Below are positions 1 through 8,074 of a DNA stretch of 64,000 nt, piece by piece; the first letter of the stretch is position 1, and each line of letters begins with the position of its first letter. Made by a program: the position numbers and the translations under genes. The notes under the pieces are model-generated. The model was not told the DNA's origin and did not search any database. It saw only the letters and a program-made list of their open reading frames with translations. This DNA is from Bacillota bacterium. GTDB lineage: Bacteria > Bacillota > Clostridia > Peptostreptococcales > Anaerovoracaceae. The stretch spans positions 1-64,000 of the forward strand of contig JANYJS010000082.1 of NCBI GenBank assembly GCA_025361765.1, written 5' to 3'.

Positions 1-427
1 CGTTTTTTATGATCATGGCTTGCTCAATGACGTTTTTAACAACTCTGAGTATGAGCCCAAAGAAAGCCGCCGCTACAGCAATCATTAAAAATAAAATGTA
101 ATAAAATCCTGATATCGCTAAAACAAGGGCCACAGCAAAACAGCACCAAGAGATGATGCGCAGGTGTTTTACATTGTTCTCAGTAAATACAAAGTCTTTT
201 TTGATATTCGCTAACAACCGGTCAAGATTTAAAAGTGCAAGCATGGCAGGCAAACAGCAAGCATATATGGTAATCAGAAGAGGCGTTAACAGTTCGACAT
301 TTTTAAGTGTATAGGACAAGTAGCTGCCTACCAGTGAAGGTACAGCAAGAGCGAAGCCCAACACAAGAACAATGACAGCTTTGGTACATAGAGAAGATAG
401 AATAACTGATTTAGAGGGATTCCACAT
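1..427 (-). CDS. DUF2975 family membrane protein (3' end cut by window edge)
   Basis: A reading frame opens with ATG at 425-427 and runs off the left edge, giving 142 visible codons without a stop. The product is very hydrophobic, with about four membrane segments. Its overall pattern, including a short polar stretch near the middle and the ending VVKNVIEQAMIIKN, resembles DUF2975 proteins such as Bacillus YoaS. Family members are usually followed by a small Cro/CI-type regulator gene, which here would lie beyond the window. An AAAGGA ribosome binding site lies just upstream of the start. The function of the family is unknown to me. The family call rests on pattern memory. Confidence 0.7.
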   Translation of the reverse strand, partial: MWNPSKSVILSSLCTKAVIVLVLGFALAVPSLVGSYLSYTLKNVELLTPLLITIYACCLPAMLALLNLDRLLANIKKDFVFTENNVKHLRIISWCCFAVALVLAISGFYYILFLMIAVAAAFFGLILRVVKNVIEQAMIIKN

Positions 428-462
428 GATATTTTTCCTTTCTATACGCAAATTTCATGTTT

Positions 463-492
463 AGTATATGTAAATTTATTATTGTTTGTCAA
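463..492 (-). promoter_or_regulatory. Sigma-A type promoter of the DUF2975 gene
   Basis: Read on the minus strand, TTGACA (487-492) and TATACT (463-468) are separated by 18 bases, about 35 bases before the DUF2975 start codon. The -35 is a perfect consensus match. Confidence 0.65.
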
Positions 493-519
493 CATTTATT
501 TATTGTTTATCAATAAATA
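480..519. repeat. Paired 13-bp direct repeats with a palindrome (candidate operator)
   Basis: TATTGTTTRTCAA occurs at 480-492 and again at 501-513, 21 bp apart and on the same face of the helix. The first copy covers the -35 of the DUF2975 promoter. The second forms part of a perfect 9-bp inverted repeat (497-505 with 511-519, 5-base spacer). This fits cooperative binding of a repressor, plausibly the small regulator that often accompanies DUF2975 genes. That identity is inference. Confidence 0.45.
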
Positions 520-633
520 CAAAATGCACCTCCAAATGCTAGATTGTGTCTAACACTTAGTGTGCACTCCATTCCTATAGAAGCATAATATTTTTGCTGC
601 AATTCTTTTGTTTTTAAACTAGTTGAGGGTCAA

Positions 634-981
634 TCAGACCCTGACATCCAGCCTTAATCCCCTCACTCCTTGCATTCCTTGGGGGGGCCTTGCTCCTTGT
701 GGAGGCATTTTTATGGCGGCGGAAACATCAGGTTGCTGAGCCTGGGTGCTTTGAGAATTCTTTTCCTGGAGGTTCAGAATTTGATTATCAAGATTTTGAA
801 TTTGCATTTGGAGCTGTTTGACCTTAGTGCTCTTCGTGTTTTCATCATCTGAACTGGTGTTGACTTTTTGTAGCTGCTTTTGTATCTCTAACTTCTGCTT
901 TTGCAATTTTGTAATCTGGTCAGTATTGCTGGAAGTAGAAGTTGTACTAGTGGTTTTGGAAGTACTTGAGGAAATATTCAT
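634..981 (-). CDS. FlxA-like coiled-coil protein
   Basis: 115 residues with no signal peptide or membrane segment. Residues 1-20 are almost all Ser and Thr. Residues about 20-75 form heptad-rich helices full of Gln, Lys and Leu, typical of the FlxA-like family. The tail is rich in Pro, Gly and Arg. I chose the ATG at 979-981 because AAGGGTG lies 8 bases upstream; a longer frame starting at 1002 has no ribosome site. The role is unknown; the name refers to a flagellum-associated Escherichia coli gene, but no flagellar gene is nearby. The gene stands alone between a leftward and a rightward gene. Confidence 0.6.
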   Translation of the reverse strand: MNISSSTSKTTSTTSTSSNTDQITKLQKQKLEIQKQLQKVNTSSDDENTKSTKVKQLQMQIQNLDNQILNLQEKNSQSTQAQQPDVSAAIKMPPQGARPPQGMQGVRGLRLDVRV

Positions 982-1204
982 ATTCAGCACACCCTTCATC
1001 ATTCATAATAAACAAACCGAAAAAACCAATCTTTGTTAATTTGTACATTTATATTATCGACTAAAGCTCCGATTTGTTTATGGCAAACCCCAATAGACTA
1101 TACACGTAATTTTTGATACAATGCTAGGTATAAAGATTCCGAACTATAATAATTATCTAATCTTTGCTTTCAAGTTTTTTCATTTTAAGAAGGAGGAATT
1201 CTCT

Positions 1205-2176
1205 ATGACAAATGTATCTGAAAATCAAAAAATCAGGTTGTTTTTTTCACTGTTGATTTGCATGCTTCTTATTCTCGCACCACAGAGCTCTTTTGCAGCT
1301 TCTCCTTCTGATATCGAATCCCATTGGGCAAAAAATCAGATTCAGGGCTGGTTAGACAAAGGAATAGTAAGCGGCTATCCAGATGGCACTTTTAAGCCGG
1401 ATGCCACTATTTCAAGGGCTGAATTCATGTCTATCGTCAATAACGCTTTTGGATATACAGCCGAAATGCCAACTCAATTTTCTGATGTTAAAACTGATGC
1501 CTGGTATTTTGATGTTCTAACGAAAGCAGCAGCGGCTAAATATATTTCTGGTTATGCTGATGGCACCATGAAGCCAGATCGTCCAATTAGCCGAGAAGAA
1601 GCAGCCGTCATTATCGCAAATATTAGCAAACTTCAAGCTAATAAAGATGGCATTAGCAAATTATCTGATATAGCTAGCATAAAATGGAGTGACGGTTCAG
1701 TTGGAGCCGTTGCCACTGCTTGTCTTATGACCGGCTATCCGGATGGGAGCTTCAAGCCTCAGGGAATAATCCTTCGCGGAGAGGCAGTGGCTGCCCTAGA
1801 AAAGGCAAGGTCTTTTTCGACAATGAATGCTTCCAACCAGACCCTTACTGGCTATATCATGGATGAACATTGTTTTGTAAAAAAACCCGTCCCGGGATCA
1901 GATACTAAAGTCTGCCTACAAATGCCTACCTGTGCCGCTACTGGCTACGGGATTGCCGTTGCTCAAAATGATGGTTCCTACAGATTCTATTATTTCGATG
2001 GCGCATTTGCACCTAATGCAACCAATTCGCAGGCAAAAGCCGTACAATTAATAAATGATACTGTTAAAAAAGATCATATTGCGATCTCCGTCACCGGCAA
2101 AATGAATGGGGATTTTAAAACTGCAGCAGATGGTTTCTCCTATCTGATTCTATCTGCAACGGGAATGACCGAATAG
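1205..2176 (+). CDS. S-layer homology (SLH) surface protein with C-terminal Cys domain
   Basis: 323 residues from the ATG preceded by AAGGAGG; the frame is open further upstream but without a ribosome site. Residues 1-31 form a signal peptide ending SSFA. Three SLH repeats follow (about 33-82, 90-140, 152-202), each with the G[YF].DG[ST][FM]KP signature; such trios bind pyruvylated secondary cell-wall polymer. The last 110 residues form a separate domain with three cysteines spaced C-x13-C-x5-C (C223, C237, C243), a CAATGYGIA motif, FYYFDG and DHI. The same domain is found in the next gene, 24 bases downstream, so the two are probably co-transcribed. I do not recognise this domain. A surface-attached redox or ligand-binding role is a guess from the cysteines. 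Confidence 0.85.
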   Translation: MTNVSENQKIRLFFSLLICMLLILAPQSSFAASPSDIESHWAKNQIQGWLDKGIVSGYPDGTFKPDATISRAEFMSIVNNAFGYTAEMPTQFSDVKTDAWYFDVLTKAAAAKYISGYADGTMKPDRPISREEAAVIIANISKLQANKDGISKLSDIASIKWSDGSVGAVATACLMTGYPDGSFKPQGIILRGEAVAALEKARSFSTMNASNQTLTGYIMDEHCFVKKPVPGSDTKVCLQMPTCAATGYGIAVAQNDGSYRFYYFDGAFAPNATNSQAKAVQLINDTVKKDHIAISVTGKMNGDFKTAADGFSYLILSATGMTE

Positions 2177-2200
2177 TAACATCTATAGGAGGCCCTGATT

Positions 2201-2776
2201 ATGAAGAACTTTTTTTCTATTAAATCAATTGCTTATTTAGGTATTCTGTTACTTATTCTTGTTTTAATGTCTCTTTATAGTCTGGGTTTACTCGGCGCAA
2301 AAACAAGCGACGAATCAATAGGCGACTCCCTTGGTTCTGCTCTTCCAACAACAGAAAGCATAACCATTTCTTCAACAGTTGAAAGCGCAACAGTTCCAGT
2401 TGATAAAGAGGTTCTGCAGAATTTCAGTGGCTATTTCATAGATCAGGATTGTTTCATCGCCTATGAAAATCCCTGGGAGGACAACAAGGACTGTCTTCTG
2501 ATGGAATCCTGCGCTGCTAGTGGTTATGGAATTGCTATAAAGAAAAATGATGGCAACTATCAATTTTATTACTTTGATGGGAACTTTGCTCCAAATAAGT
2601 CCGCTGGACAGATAGAAGCTGCAAAGCTTATTAACGATACGACAAAGACTGACCATATTTATATAGAAGTAACAGGCACGCTGAGTAAATCGTCAAAAAT
2701 CGGAACAGATGCCAAGAGCTATGAAGTAATCAATGTTTCAACGATGGCGCAAGCGTCAGCGCCTCCTGCAGAATAG
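2201..2776 (+). CDS. Membrane-anchored protein with the same Cys domain as its neighbour
   Basis: 191 residues; the start has AGGAGG upstream. Residues 8-32 form one hydrophobic segment that serves as membrane anchor or uncleaved signal; a Ser/Thr-rich linker runs to about residue 72. The remaining part matches the C-terminal domain of the upstream SLH protein closely, with C84, C98 and C104 in the identical C-x13-C-x5-C spacing, CAASGYGIA, FYYFDG, FAPN and a DHI motif. It has no SLH repeats, so one copy is tied to the membrane and the other to the cell wall. The pair looks like a tandem duplication that gained different anchors. Function unknown. Confidence 0.75.
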   Translation: MKNFFSIKSIAYLGILLLILVLMSLYSLGLLGAKTSDESIGDSLGSALPTTESITISSTVESATVPVDKEVLQNFSGYFIDQDCFIAYENPWEDNKDCLLMESCAASGYGIAIKKNDGNYQFYYFDGNFAPNKSAGQIEAAKLINDTTKTDHIYIEVTGTLSKSSKIGTDAKSYEVINVSTMAQASAPPAE

Positions 2777-2820
2777 AGGTAATTGTCATTTTAGTAAGTA
2801 ATTCAAAAACCCGTGCTATA

Positions 2821-3642
2821 TTGGCCATGCTTCTATGTGCAACGCTGTGGAGCACAGCGGGTATTTTCATCAAATTGATCCCTTGGCATCCGCTGGTCAT
2901 TGCCGGAGTGCGCAGCCTGATTTCGGCTGGCGTTTTCTTGATTTATATGCGCTCGATCAAGATTGGCTTTGTCATTAACCGCTTTTCTATATTAAGCGGC
3001 GTTTTCCTATCGGGTACCTTTATTTTTTTCATAGCAGCCAATAAGCTTACAACATCGGCCAACGCTATTGTTCTGCAGTATACAGCGCCAATATTTATCT
3101 TAGTGCTTTCCGCACTCATATTCCGTCAAAAGTTTAGGTTGGGGGATATTCTTGCCGTTACTGTAACGACACTCGGCATATCTTTGTTTTTTTTCGACAA
3201 GCTTTCCGGAGGCTATATGCTGGGTAATGTGCTTGCCATAGTGGCCGGTCTATTTTTCGCCTCCATGTTTATTACAACAGGCAGGGCTGATGAAAAATCG
3301 CGCATGAGTGGAATTCTTCTTGGTCATCTTATTACTGCCGTCATAGGCATACCTTTTATTTTTTTATATCCTACGCCTATAACAACAGGCGCAGTTCTAT
3401 GTATCTTTGCTTTAGGTGTTTTTCAGCTTGGCATTCCTTATATCTTATATGGTATTGCCATCAGAAAGTGCTCACCCCTTGCCTGCTCTTTAATTAGTGC
3501 CATCGAACCTTTGCTCAATCCACTATGGGTTTTTATCTTTGCCGGAGAAAGGCCAGGCTTCTATGCCCTTGTTGGTGGGGTCATCGTCATCAGTTCTGTC
3601 CTGGCCTGGTGTGTTTGGAGCAATAAAACAACAACTCTGTGA
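2821..3642 (+). CDS. EamA/DMT family transporter (start uncertain)
   Basis: About 273 residues with ten predicted membrane segments in two EamA repeats; the opening ATLWSTAGIFIKL and the second-half motif ISAIEPLLNPLWVFIFAGE are typical of the drug/metabolite transporter superfamily. The substrate cannot be inferred. The start is doubtful: the TTG at 2821 has no ribosome site, while the frame stays open upstream and a GAGG at 2776-2779 sits 8 bases before an in-frame ATT at 2788, which would add 11 residues (ILVSNSKTRAI). No ATG, GTG or TTG in frame fits that ribosome site. The gene follows the Cys-domain gene at short distance. Confidence 0.8.
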   Translation: MAMLLCATLWSTAGIFIKLIPWHPLVIAGVRSLISAGVFLIYMRSIKIGFVINRFSILSGVFLSGTFIFFIAANKLTTSANAIVLQYTAPIFILVLSALIFRQKFRLGDILAVTVTTLGISLFFFDKLSGGYMLGNVLAIVAGLFFASMFITTGRADEKSRMSGILLGHLITAVIGIPFIFLYPTPITTGAVLCIFALGVFQLGIPYILYGIAIRKCSPLACSLISAIEPLLNPLWVFIFAGERPGFYALVGGVIVISSVLAWCVWSNKTTTL

Positions 3643-3735
3643 GTATTTTTAAGCAAGTCTGTGATTGAAGGCCCTTGTAAAATACTATATTATTCCATTA
3701 ATTGACACTATTTTTATTGTGGGAGGATTTTAATT

Positions 3736-5499
3736 ATGAAAAAAATGAAATTTTTGTCAGTTCTTCTTGCTGTTTTACTTCTGAGCACTGTTTTTTCTGG
3801 TTGCACTTCAGACAAAGTAGCGGATAAGGTTTGGAAAAACGGCGTAATTTACACGGCAGACACCGGAGACAGCATTTACGAATCTGTTGCAGTTAAAGAC
3901 GGTCTCATCAGCTTTGTAGGCACTACCGCAGACGTCGAAGCCTATGTGGGCAAAAACACTGAAGTCGTTGATCTGGCAGGCAAAATGATGCTGCCCGGTA
4001 TGACGGATTCTCACCTCCATGCTCCAGGCACTATGCTTTCAGAACTTTTTCAAATTAACTTGAATGGCGTTCTTACTGAGGCAGACACCATGGCCACCAT
4101 TGAAGAATTTGTGAAATCTCATTCGGATATGGCATTTTACTATGGTGATGGATTCTCCATCGGTGCTTTTACCGGAGAAGAAGTGTCAAAAGGACCTAAA
4201 AAAGAGCGGCTGGATGCCATAAGCGATAAACCAATCATCATCAGCTCCTATGACGGTCATATTAGATGGCTGAATAGTGCTGCTTTCGACTATTTTAAAA
4301 TTACAAAAGATACTGTATCCCCAGCTGGCGGCGTTATAGAGAAAACAGCAAACGGCGAGCTGTGGGGCACTTTAAAGGAATTAGCCATAGAACTAACTCC
4401 CTCCCAGGAATTTACCCCCGAACAACGCAAGACAGCCTATGTCTCTTTCCAGGAATACCTTCATAGCCTGGGCTATGTCGGAATTACCGATATGGGCTCC
4501 GGCATCACGAGTGCTGTTGTTGAGGATCCATTTGTAGAAATGGATAAAAACGGCGAACTTAAGCTTTATGTCAATAAAAATACAGTCATGGATCCAAACA
4601 GTGATTATATCCCTCAAATCGAGCAAGCTGTCGTAAATAGAGATGCCTATAGCACTGAATTCTATAAAACCACCAGCGTTAAATTTTTTGCTGATGGCGT
4701 AGTTGAAGGCGTGACGGGTTATCTGTCCAAGCCTTATGAAGCGCCTGCAAATCAGGTAGCCGATTTCGTCAGCATTCCACTCTGGACTCCTGAAAACTTG
4801 AGCAAAGCTTTTGCCTTAGCAAACTCTAAAGGCCTTCAGATTCACGTTCACTCAATCGGTGACGCTGCTACGACTGAGACTCTGGACGCTATGGCTTATG
4901 CCCTTGAGCAAAACGGCGAAGGAGATTATAGAAATGTCATCACTCATCTTCAGCTTGTGGCAGAATCAGATATTCCTCGCTTCGCAGAAATGAAGGTCAT
5001 TGCCAATCTTCAGCCATATTGGGCTTTCAAAGAGCCTTATTGGTGGGAAGTTGTTGATCAGCCTCTGCTGGGAACTGCCAGGGCCGATACGGAATATCCA
5101 ATGCAGTCCTTTATTGACGCTGGCGCCCTCCTAGTGGGCTCTTCTGATCATAGTGTTACGCCTTTTCCAAATCCCTTCTGGGCCATCGAAGTCGGCGTAA
5201 CACGAAATCTTGAAAACGCCGAGTTTTATGGCGTAGATGATATTACAAATATCGACGATCCCAAATGGTTGCTTGATCCAAAAGAACGTGTATCCCTTTA
5301 TAATATGATCAAAGCCTACACGATCAATGCTGCGTTTCAGAATTTCAGAGAAGATACAACTGGCAGCATTGAGACCGGGAAAAATGCAGATTTCATAATA
5401 GTTGATCAGAATCTCTTTGATATTAATCCTCTTGATATTGATAAAACAAAAGTACTTGAGACCATACTTAAGGGAAATACCGTCTGGACTCTAAAATAG
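3736..5499 (+). CDS. Lipoprotein amidohydrolase (YtcJ-like, amidohydrolase 3 family)
   Basis: 587 residues, start preceded by GGGAGGA. A lipoprotein signal ends in FSGC with Cys23 as the lipidated residue, so the enzyme is anchored outside the cytoplasmic membrane. The metal-binding H93-x-H95 lies in TDSHLH; further hallmarks of the YtcJ-like branch are KFFADG, HVHSIGD, the TH in VITHLQ and GSSDH near residue 475. The family hydrolyses amide or C-N bonds, and the substrate is not predictable from sequence. Exported members are less common than cytoplasmic ones. A strong inverted repeat about 85 bases after the stop may end transcription. Confidence 0.85.
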   Translation: MKKMKFLSVLLAVLLLSTVFSGCTSDKVADKVWKNGVIYTADTGDSIYESVAVKDGLISFVGTTADVEAYVGKNTEVVDLAGKMMLPGMTDSHLHAPGTMLSELFQINLNGVLTEADTMATIEEFVKSHSDMAFYYGDGFSIGAFTGEEVSKGPKKERLDAISDKPIIISSYDGHIRWLNSAAFDYFKITKDTVSPAGGVIEKTANGELWGTLKELAIELTPSQEFTPEQRKTAYVSFQEYLHSLGYVGITDMGSGITSAVVEDPFVEMDKNGELKLYVNKNTVMDPNSDYIPQIEQAVVNRDAYSTEFYKTTSVKFFADGVVEGVTGYLSKPYEAPANQVADFVSIPLWTPENLSKAFALANSKGLQIHVHSIGDAATTETLDAMAYALEQNGEGDYRNVITHLQLVAESDIPRFAEMKVIANLQPYWAFKEPYWWEVVDQPLLGTARADTEYPMQSFIDAGALLVGSSDHSVTPFPNPFWAIEVGVTRNLENAEFYGVDDITNIDDPKWLLDPKERVSLYNMIKAYTINAAFQNFREDTTGSIETGKNADFIIVDQNLFDINPLDIDKTKVLETILKGNTVWTLK

Positions 5500-5581
5500 A
5501 TATATATTTAACTCTTAAGAAAACTTTTCTCTTCATGCCTAAGTAACCCTACTTTTATTCGATGAATTTCGACAGATTATT

Positions 5582-5619
5582 ATAAGCCGTTGACACCGCT
5601 TTAAGTGACAACGGCTTAT
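5582..5619 (+). terminator. Hairpin after the amidohydrolase gene
   Basis: An 11-bp perfect stem (5582-5592 with 5609-5619) encloses a 16-base loop with an inner CAC/GTG pair and is followed by an AT-rich stretch, not a clean T-run. Termination is likely but not certain. The rest of the 305-base gap (5500-5804) holds no gene that I can see; it must contain the promoter of the next gene. Confidence 0.5.
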
Positions 5620-5804
5620 TTAATTAATTTAGTGTTTTCCGTGCAAATATATTTGATCCGGGCCTGATAAAATCCAAAATATTTTGGGGAAACAGTTGAA
5701 TTATTCGAAAATTGTGTTAATATTTAGACATTAGTCAATTTTGCAAAAGTATTCTCATAATGGGCAAAACTTGATTGATAAAAATTTTATAGGAGGAGTC
5801 TCAT

Positions 5805-6827
5805 ATGAAGAAAAGATTAGCAAGATCCTTAGCCCTATTACTTATGCTGTCGTTAGTTTTAGTTTCAGCAATACCATCATTTGCAGCTGATACAGTTACG
5901 ACCGCTTCACCTGCTTGGGTGGAAGGAACGACCACTACTCCAGTAGCCCCTGTGACTACCACAAAAGCACCAGTACCAACTGTTAAAGGTCAGGTATACA
6001 CAGCGGTATCCGGCGATGCATTCTGGAAAATAGCTGCAAAGTATAAGCTTACGGTTAAGCAGCTTGCCGCTCTTAATCCACAGATCAAAAACGTTAGTAT
6101 GATCTATGTTGGACAAAAAATTACCGTTAACGGCACAGCAGCTCCTGCAACTACACCAACTACAGCTACTGCAAAAACTTATCAGGGCTTAGGCTACAAA
6201 GTTAACTTCAGAAACGGCCCTGGTGCTGATTCTGCAAGCGTTCCAGTTTATAGCTTCAATGTAGCTATGGCTGCTGCAACTTTCGATGCTAACGGCAAAA
6301 TCCTAAATGTATTCATGGATGGATATGAAGTCGCTACACCAAACTATGATGGCGCATCTATGCCTCATTTTTCAGGCTGGCCTGGCGTTCAGGGATACAA
6401 TATCTCTAGCCATGCTGTTGAAGGCGTATCAGAAGCAGTAGTAACCGGCGTTTCCGTAAACACTCTTGATTCAGCTACAGCTGAAGTCAATGGATGGCTT
6501 ACAAAACGTCAGCGTGGCGATAGCTACGGCATGAACCCAACTAATGACTGGCACAAACAGATGGATTTCTATCAAAACTTCTTCAAAGGCAAGACCGTTG
6601 CTGAAGTCAAAGCTTGGTTCGCCAAGTTCGGAACCGCTGCTTATGGCCCAATCAAAGCAACTACAACAAATGCAGCAGACCTTGCAAAGTTTAATGTATT
6701 AACAACAGCAGAAAAAGCTCAGCTTGCTGACGTCGTTTCTGGAGCTACTATGAGAATCAATGATGCTCATGGCTTCTTCCTTGACGCTCTTCAGACTGCT
6801 TATGACAACCGCGTAGAAGTTAAATAA
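5805..6827 (+). CDS. Secreted LysM protein with FMN-binding-like domain
   Basis: 340 residues, start preceded by ATAGGAGGAG. Residues 1-27 are a signal peptide (IPSFA), followed by a Thr/Pro-rich linker. Residues about 62-108 are one LysM domain (YTAVSGDAFWKIAAKY, LAALNP, IYVGQKI), which binds peptidoglycan. The C-terminal 200 residues look like an FMN-binding domain: near the end is D309-V-V-S-G-A-T315, matching the D-x-x-[ST]-G-A-[ST] signature in which ApbE covalently attaches FMN to the Thr, as in NqrC and RnfG. This would be a cell-wall-bound flavoprotein, possibly for extracellular electron transfer; that part is inference. No ApbE gene is in the window. Confidence 0.75.
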   Translation: MKKRLARSLALLLMLSLVLVSAIPSFAADTVTTASPAWVEGTTTTPVAPVTTTKAPVPTVKGQVYTAVSGDAFWKIAAKYKLTVKQLAALNPQIKNVSMIYVGQKITVNGTAAPATTPTTATAKTYQGLGYKVNFRNGPGADSASVPVYSFNVAMAAATFDANGKILNVFMDGYEVATPNYDGASMPHFSGWPGVQGYNISSHAVEGVSEAVVTGVSVNTLDSATAEVNGWLTKRQRGDSYGMNPTNDWHKQMDFYQNFFKGKTVAEVKAWFAKFGTAAYGPIKATTTNAADLAKFNVLTTAEKAQLADVVSGATMRINDAHGFFLDALQTAYDNRVEVK

Positions 6828-6848
6828 GACTTCTTCAATCATTAAACC

Positions 6849-6892
6849 AAAAGAGGCCATAAAGATGAATTCGTCTTTATGGCCTCTTTCTT
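6849..6892 (+). terminator. Rho-independent terminator
   Basis: A perfect 16-bp stem (6850-6865 with 6874-6889) and an 8-base loop are followed by TCTT, with an A-run on the other side. It ends the LysM gene and could also work for the leftward lipoprotein gene from the right. Confidence 0.9.
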
Positions 6893-7001
6893 GAATCATT
6901 TAACTTGTATTAGCATTTGTTCTCGGTTCTCTTGTGAAAGCAGAAGATATCGAGAATGATTAGGTATTTAACGTTAGCTTTTTGAGTTAAATAACCGAGC
7001 C

Positions 7002-7616
7002 CTATATGGTCCACTGATCATGTACGATTCCCACCAAATACCAAATCCCACCAGTCTGTTCAAATACCAGTCTTAGGCTCTTCCAATCCATTCCCGAATA
7101 CTGTGGATCGAAACCGGTAAAATGGAATTCAACAAAGGAAGCCGCTGGGTAGGCCTGGGTTATATTATTGGAAGTATTTCCTGTACCTATGATTACATTG
7201 TTTCCTATAAGATTAGGGCTTGCAAAATCCACATCATAGACAAACTTGTCAAAGTAGTCCTGGGGCGTCAGCTGTATGGGGTCTCCGGTTCCGTCATAAG
7301 CTCCCCAAAGATGTGTATTTGTGTCTGTCAATAATGTAGGCACTTGTGCCGCCGTAAAGACTAGATTCGTCGCCGTGTCTATATAAGCATAGGGTGTAAA
7401 TCTCAGACCTTTAACCGGGTCAACAAAAGTAGAAAGGCCAGTCATATCGTGATTCTTCAGAATAACTGCCACATCAAGGGCACTCTGAATAAGCGAGCCA
7501 CTTGGCTGAGCAGACGGCACTGGTGTTGGCGGAGTTACGGCAGCTGGGCTGCAGCCTACCAAGATCATGCTCAACGTTAAAAGGATTAATAATATTGTGG
7601 TCTTTTTTGATCTCAT
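7002..7616 (-). CDS. Putative lipoprotein of unknown function
   Basis: 204 residues, starting at the ATG (7614-7616) preceded by TAAGGAGG. The lipoprotein signal ends in ILVGC, followed by a Pro/Ser-rich linker (PTPVPSAQPSG). The mature part is a single domain of about 160 residues with scattered aromatic residues and an ending GGIWYLVGIVHDQW, reminiscent of small exported NTF2-like or SH3-like domains, but I do not recognise the family. It faces a convergent neighbour across a shared terminator. Its leader contains a 38-bp tandem repeat. Confidence 0.7.
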   Translation of the reverse strand: MRSKKTTILLILLTLSMILVGCSPAAVTPPTPVPSAQPSGSLIQSALDVAVILKNHDMTGLSTFVDPVKGLRFTPYAYIDTATNLVFTAAQVPTLLTDTNTHLWGAYDGTGDPIQLTPQDYFDKFVYDVDFASPNLIGNNVIIGTGNTSNNITQAYPAASFVEFHFTGFDPQYSGMDWKSLRLVFEQTGGIWYLVGIVHDQWTI

Positions 7617-7632
7617 GATAAACCTCCTTAAG

Positions 7633-7711
7633 ATTTCAATAAACACTCTTGTACGATAAATTTTCTAAGTAAAATTTCAATAAACTCCCTTGTACGATAA
7701 ATTTTCTAAGT
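7633..7711. repeat. Tandem 38-bp repeat in the lipoprotein leader
   Basis: Two copies of a 38-bp unit (7633-7670 and 7674-7711) differ at two bases and repeat with a 41-bp period. They lie directly upstream of the lipoprotein ribosome site, in its promoter or 5' leader. A shorter match to the unit's beginning (TTTCAATAAACAC) recurs near 7859. A recent tandem duplication is the simplest explanation. Confidence 0.8.
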
Positions 7712-8074
7712 CATGATAATATTACCACAAATCCCTATCTATTAAACCTTAAAATGAACGGTTCCGGTTTCGTCTAAATTTCAAACCAGTGAAAATTATT
7801 TCACTTTCTTGTATTTAATTTCCCTATATGTTCACTCACAATAATCCGTTCTTATGCTTTCAATAAACACTGGTTTTGATGTCAGATTTTTCTTATTAAT
7901 TTATTTAGCTGAAAATGCTCAATTTTGTGGGTTTTAGTCTGATTAGTTTTAAAGTTTCTCAATTAATAAATATATTTTCGCATGAATTTCGGCCTTGGCT
8001 TCATTTTTGCTCTATAGAAAAGTGCAATCATAAAAATGCAAAACTCAAACAATAAAATGAAGGAGGATATTTTC
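7712..8074. other. Non-coding region between lipoprotein and permease genes
   Basis: I see no gene. The segment holds an 18-bp perfect dyad at 7788-7805 (AGTGAAA-ATTA-TTTCACT) about 220 bases before the predicted sigma-54 start site, at a distance typical of enhancer-binding proteins, and the sigma-54 promoter itself at 7995-8011. The spurious upstream ATG at 8036 has no ribosome site. Confidence 0.5.
7995..8011 (+). promoter_or_regulatory. Sigma-54 (-24/-12) promoter of the amino-acid permease
   Basis: TTGGCTTCATTTTTGCT has the invariant GG (7997-7998) and GC (8009-8010) exactly 10 bases apart, and matches TTGGC and TTGCW of the YTGGCACG-N4-TTGCW consensus. Transcription would start near 8022, leaving a leader of about 53 bases. 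A sigma-54 activator of the NtrC type is encoded 3 kb downstream (11136-12500). Confidence 0.7.

Noticed and set aside
8036-8074. Upstream ATG start for the LysP-like permease
   Set aside because: No ribosome site; the sequence lies just after the predicted sigma-54 start and AAGGAGG points to GTG at 8075.
7712-8074. Lysine riboswitch before the LysP-like gene
   Set aside because: Predicted leader after the sigma-54 start is only about 53 bases, too short, and no conserved aptamer core is visible.
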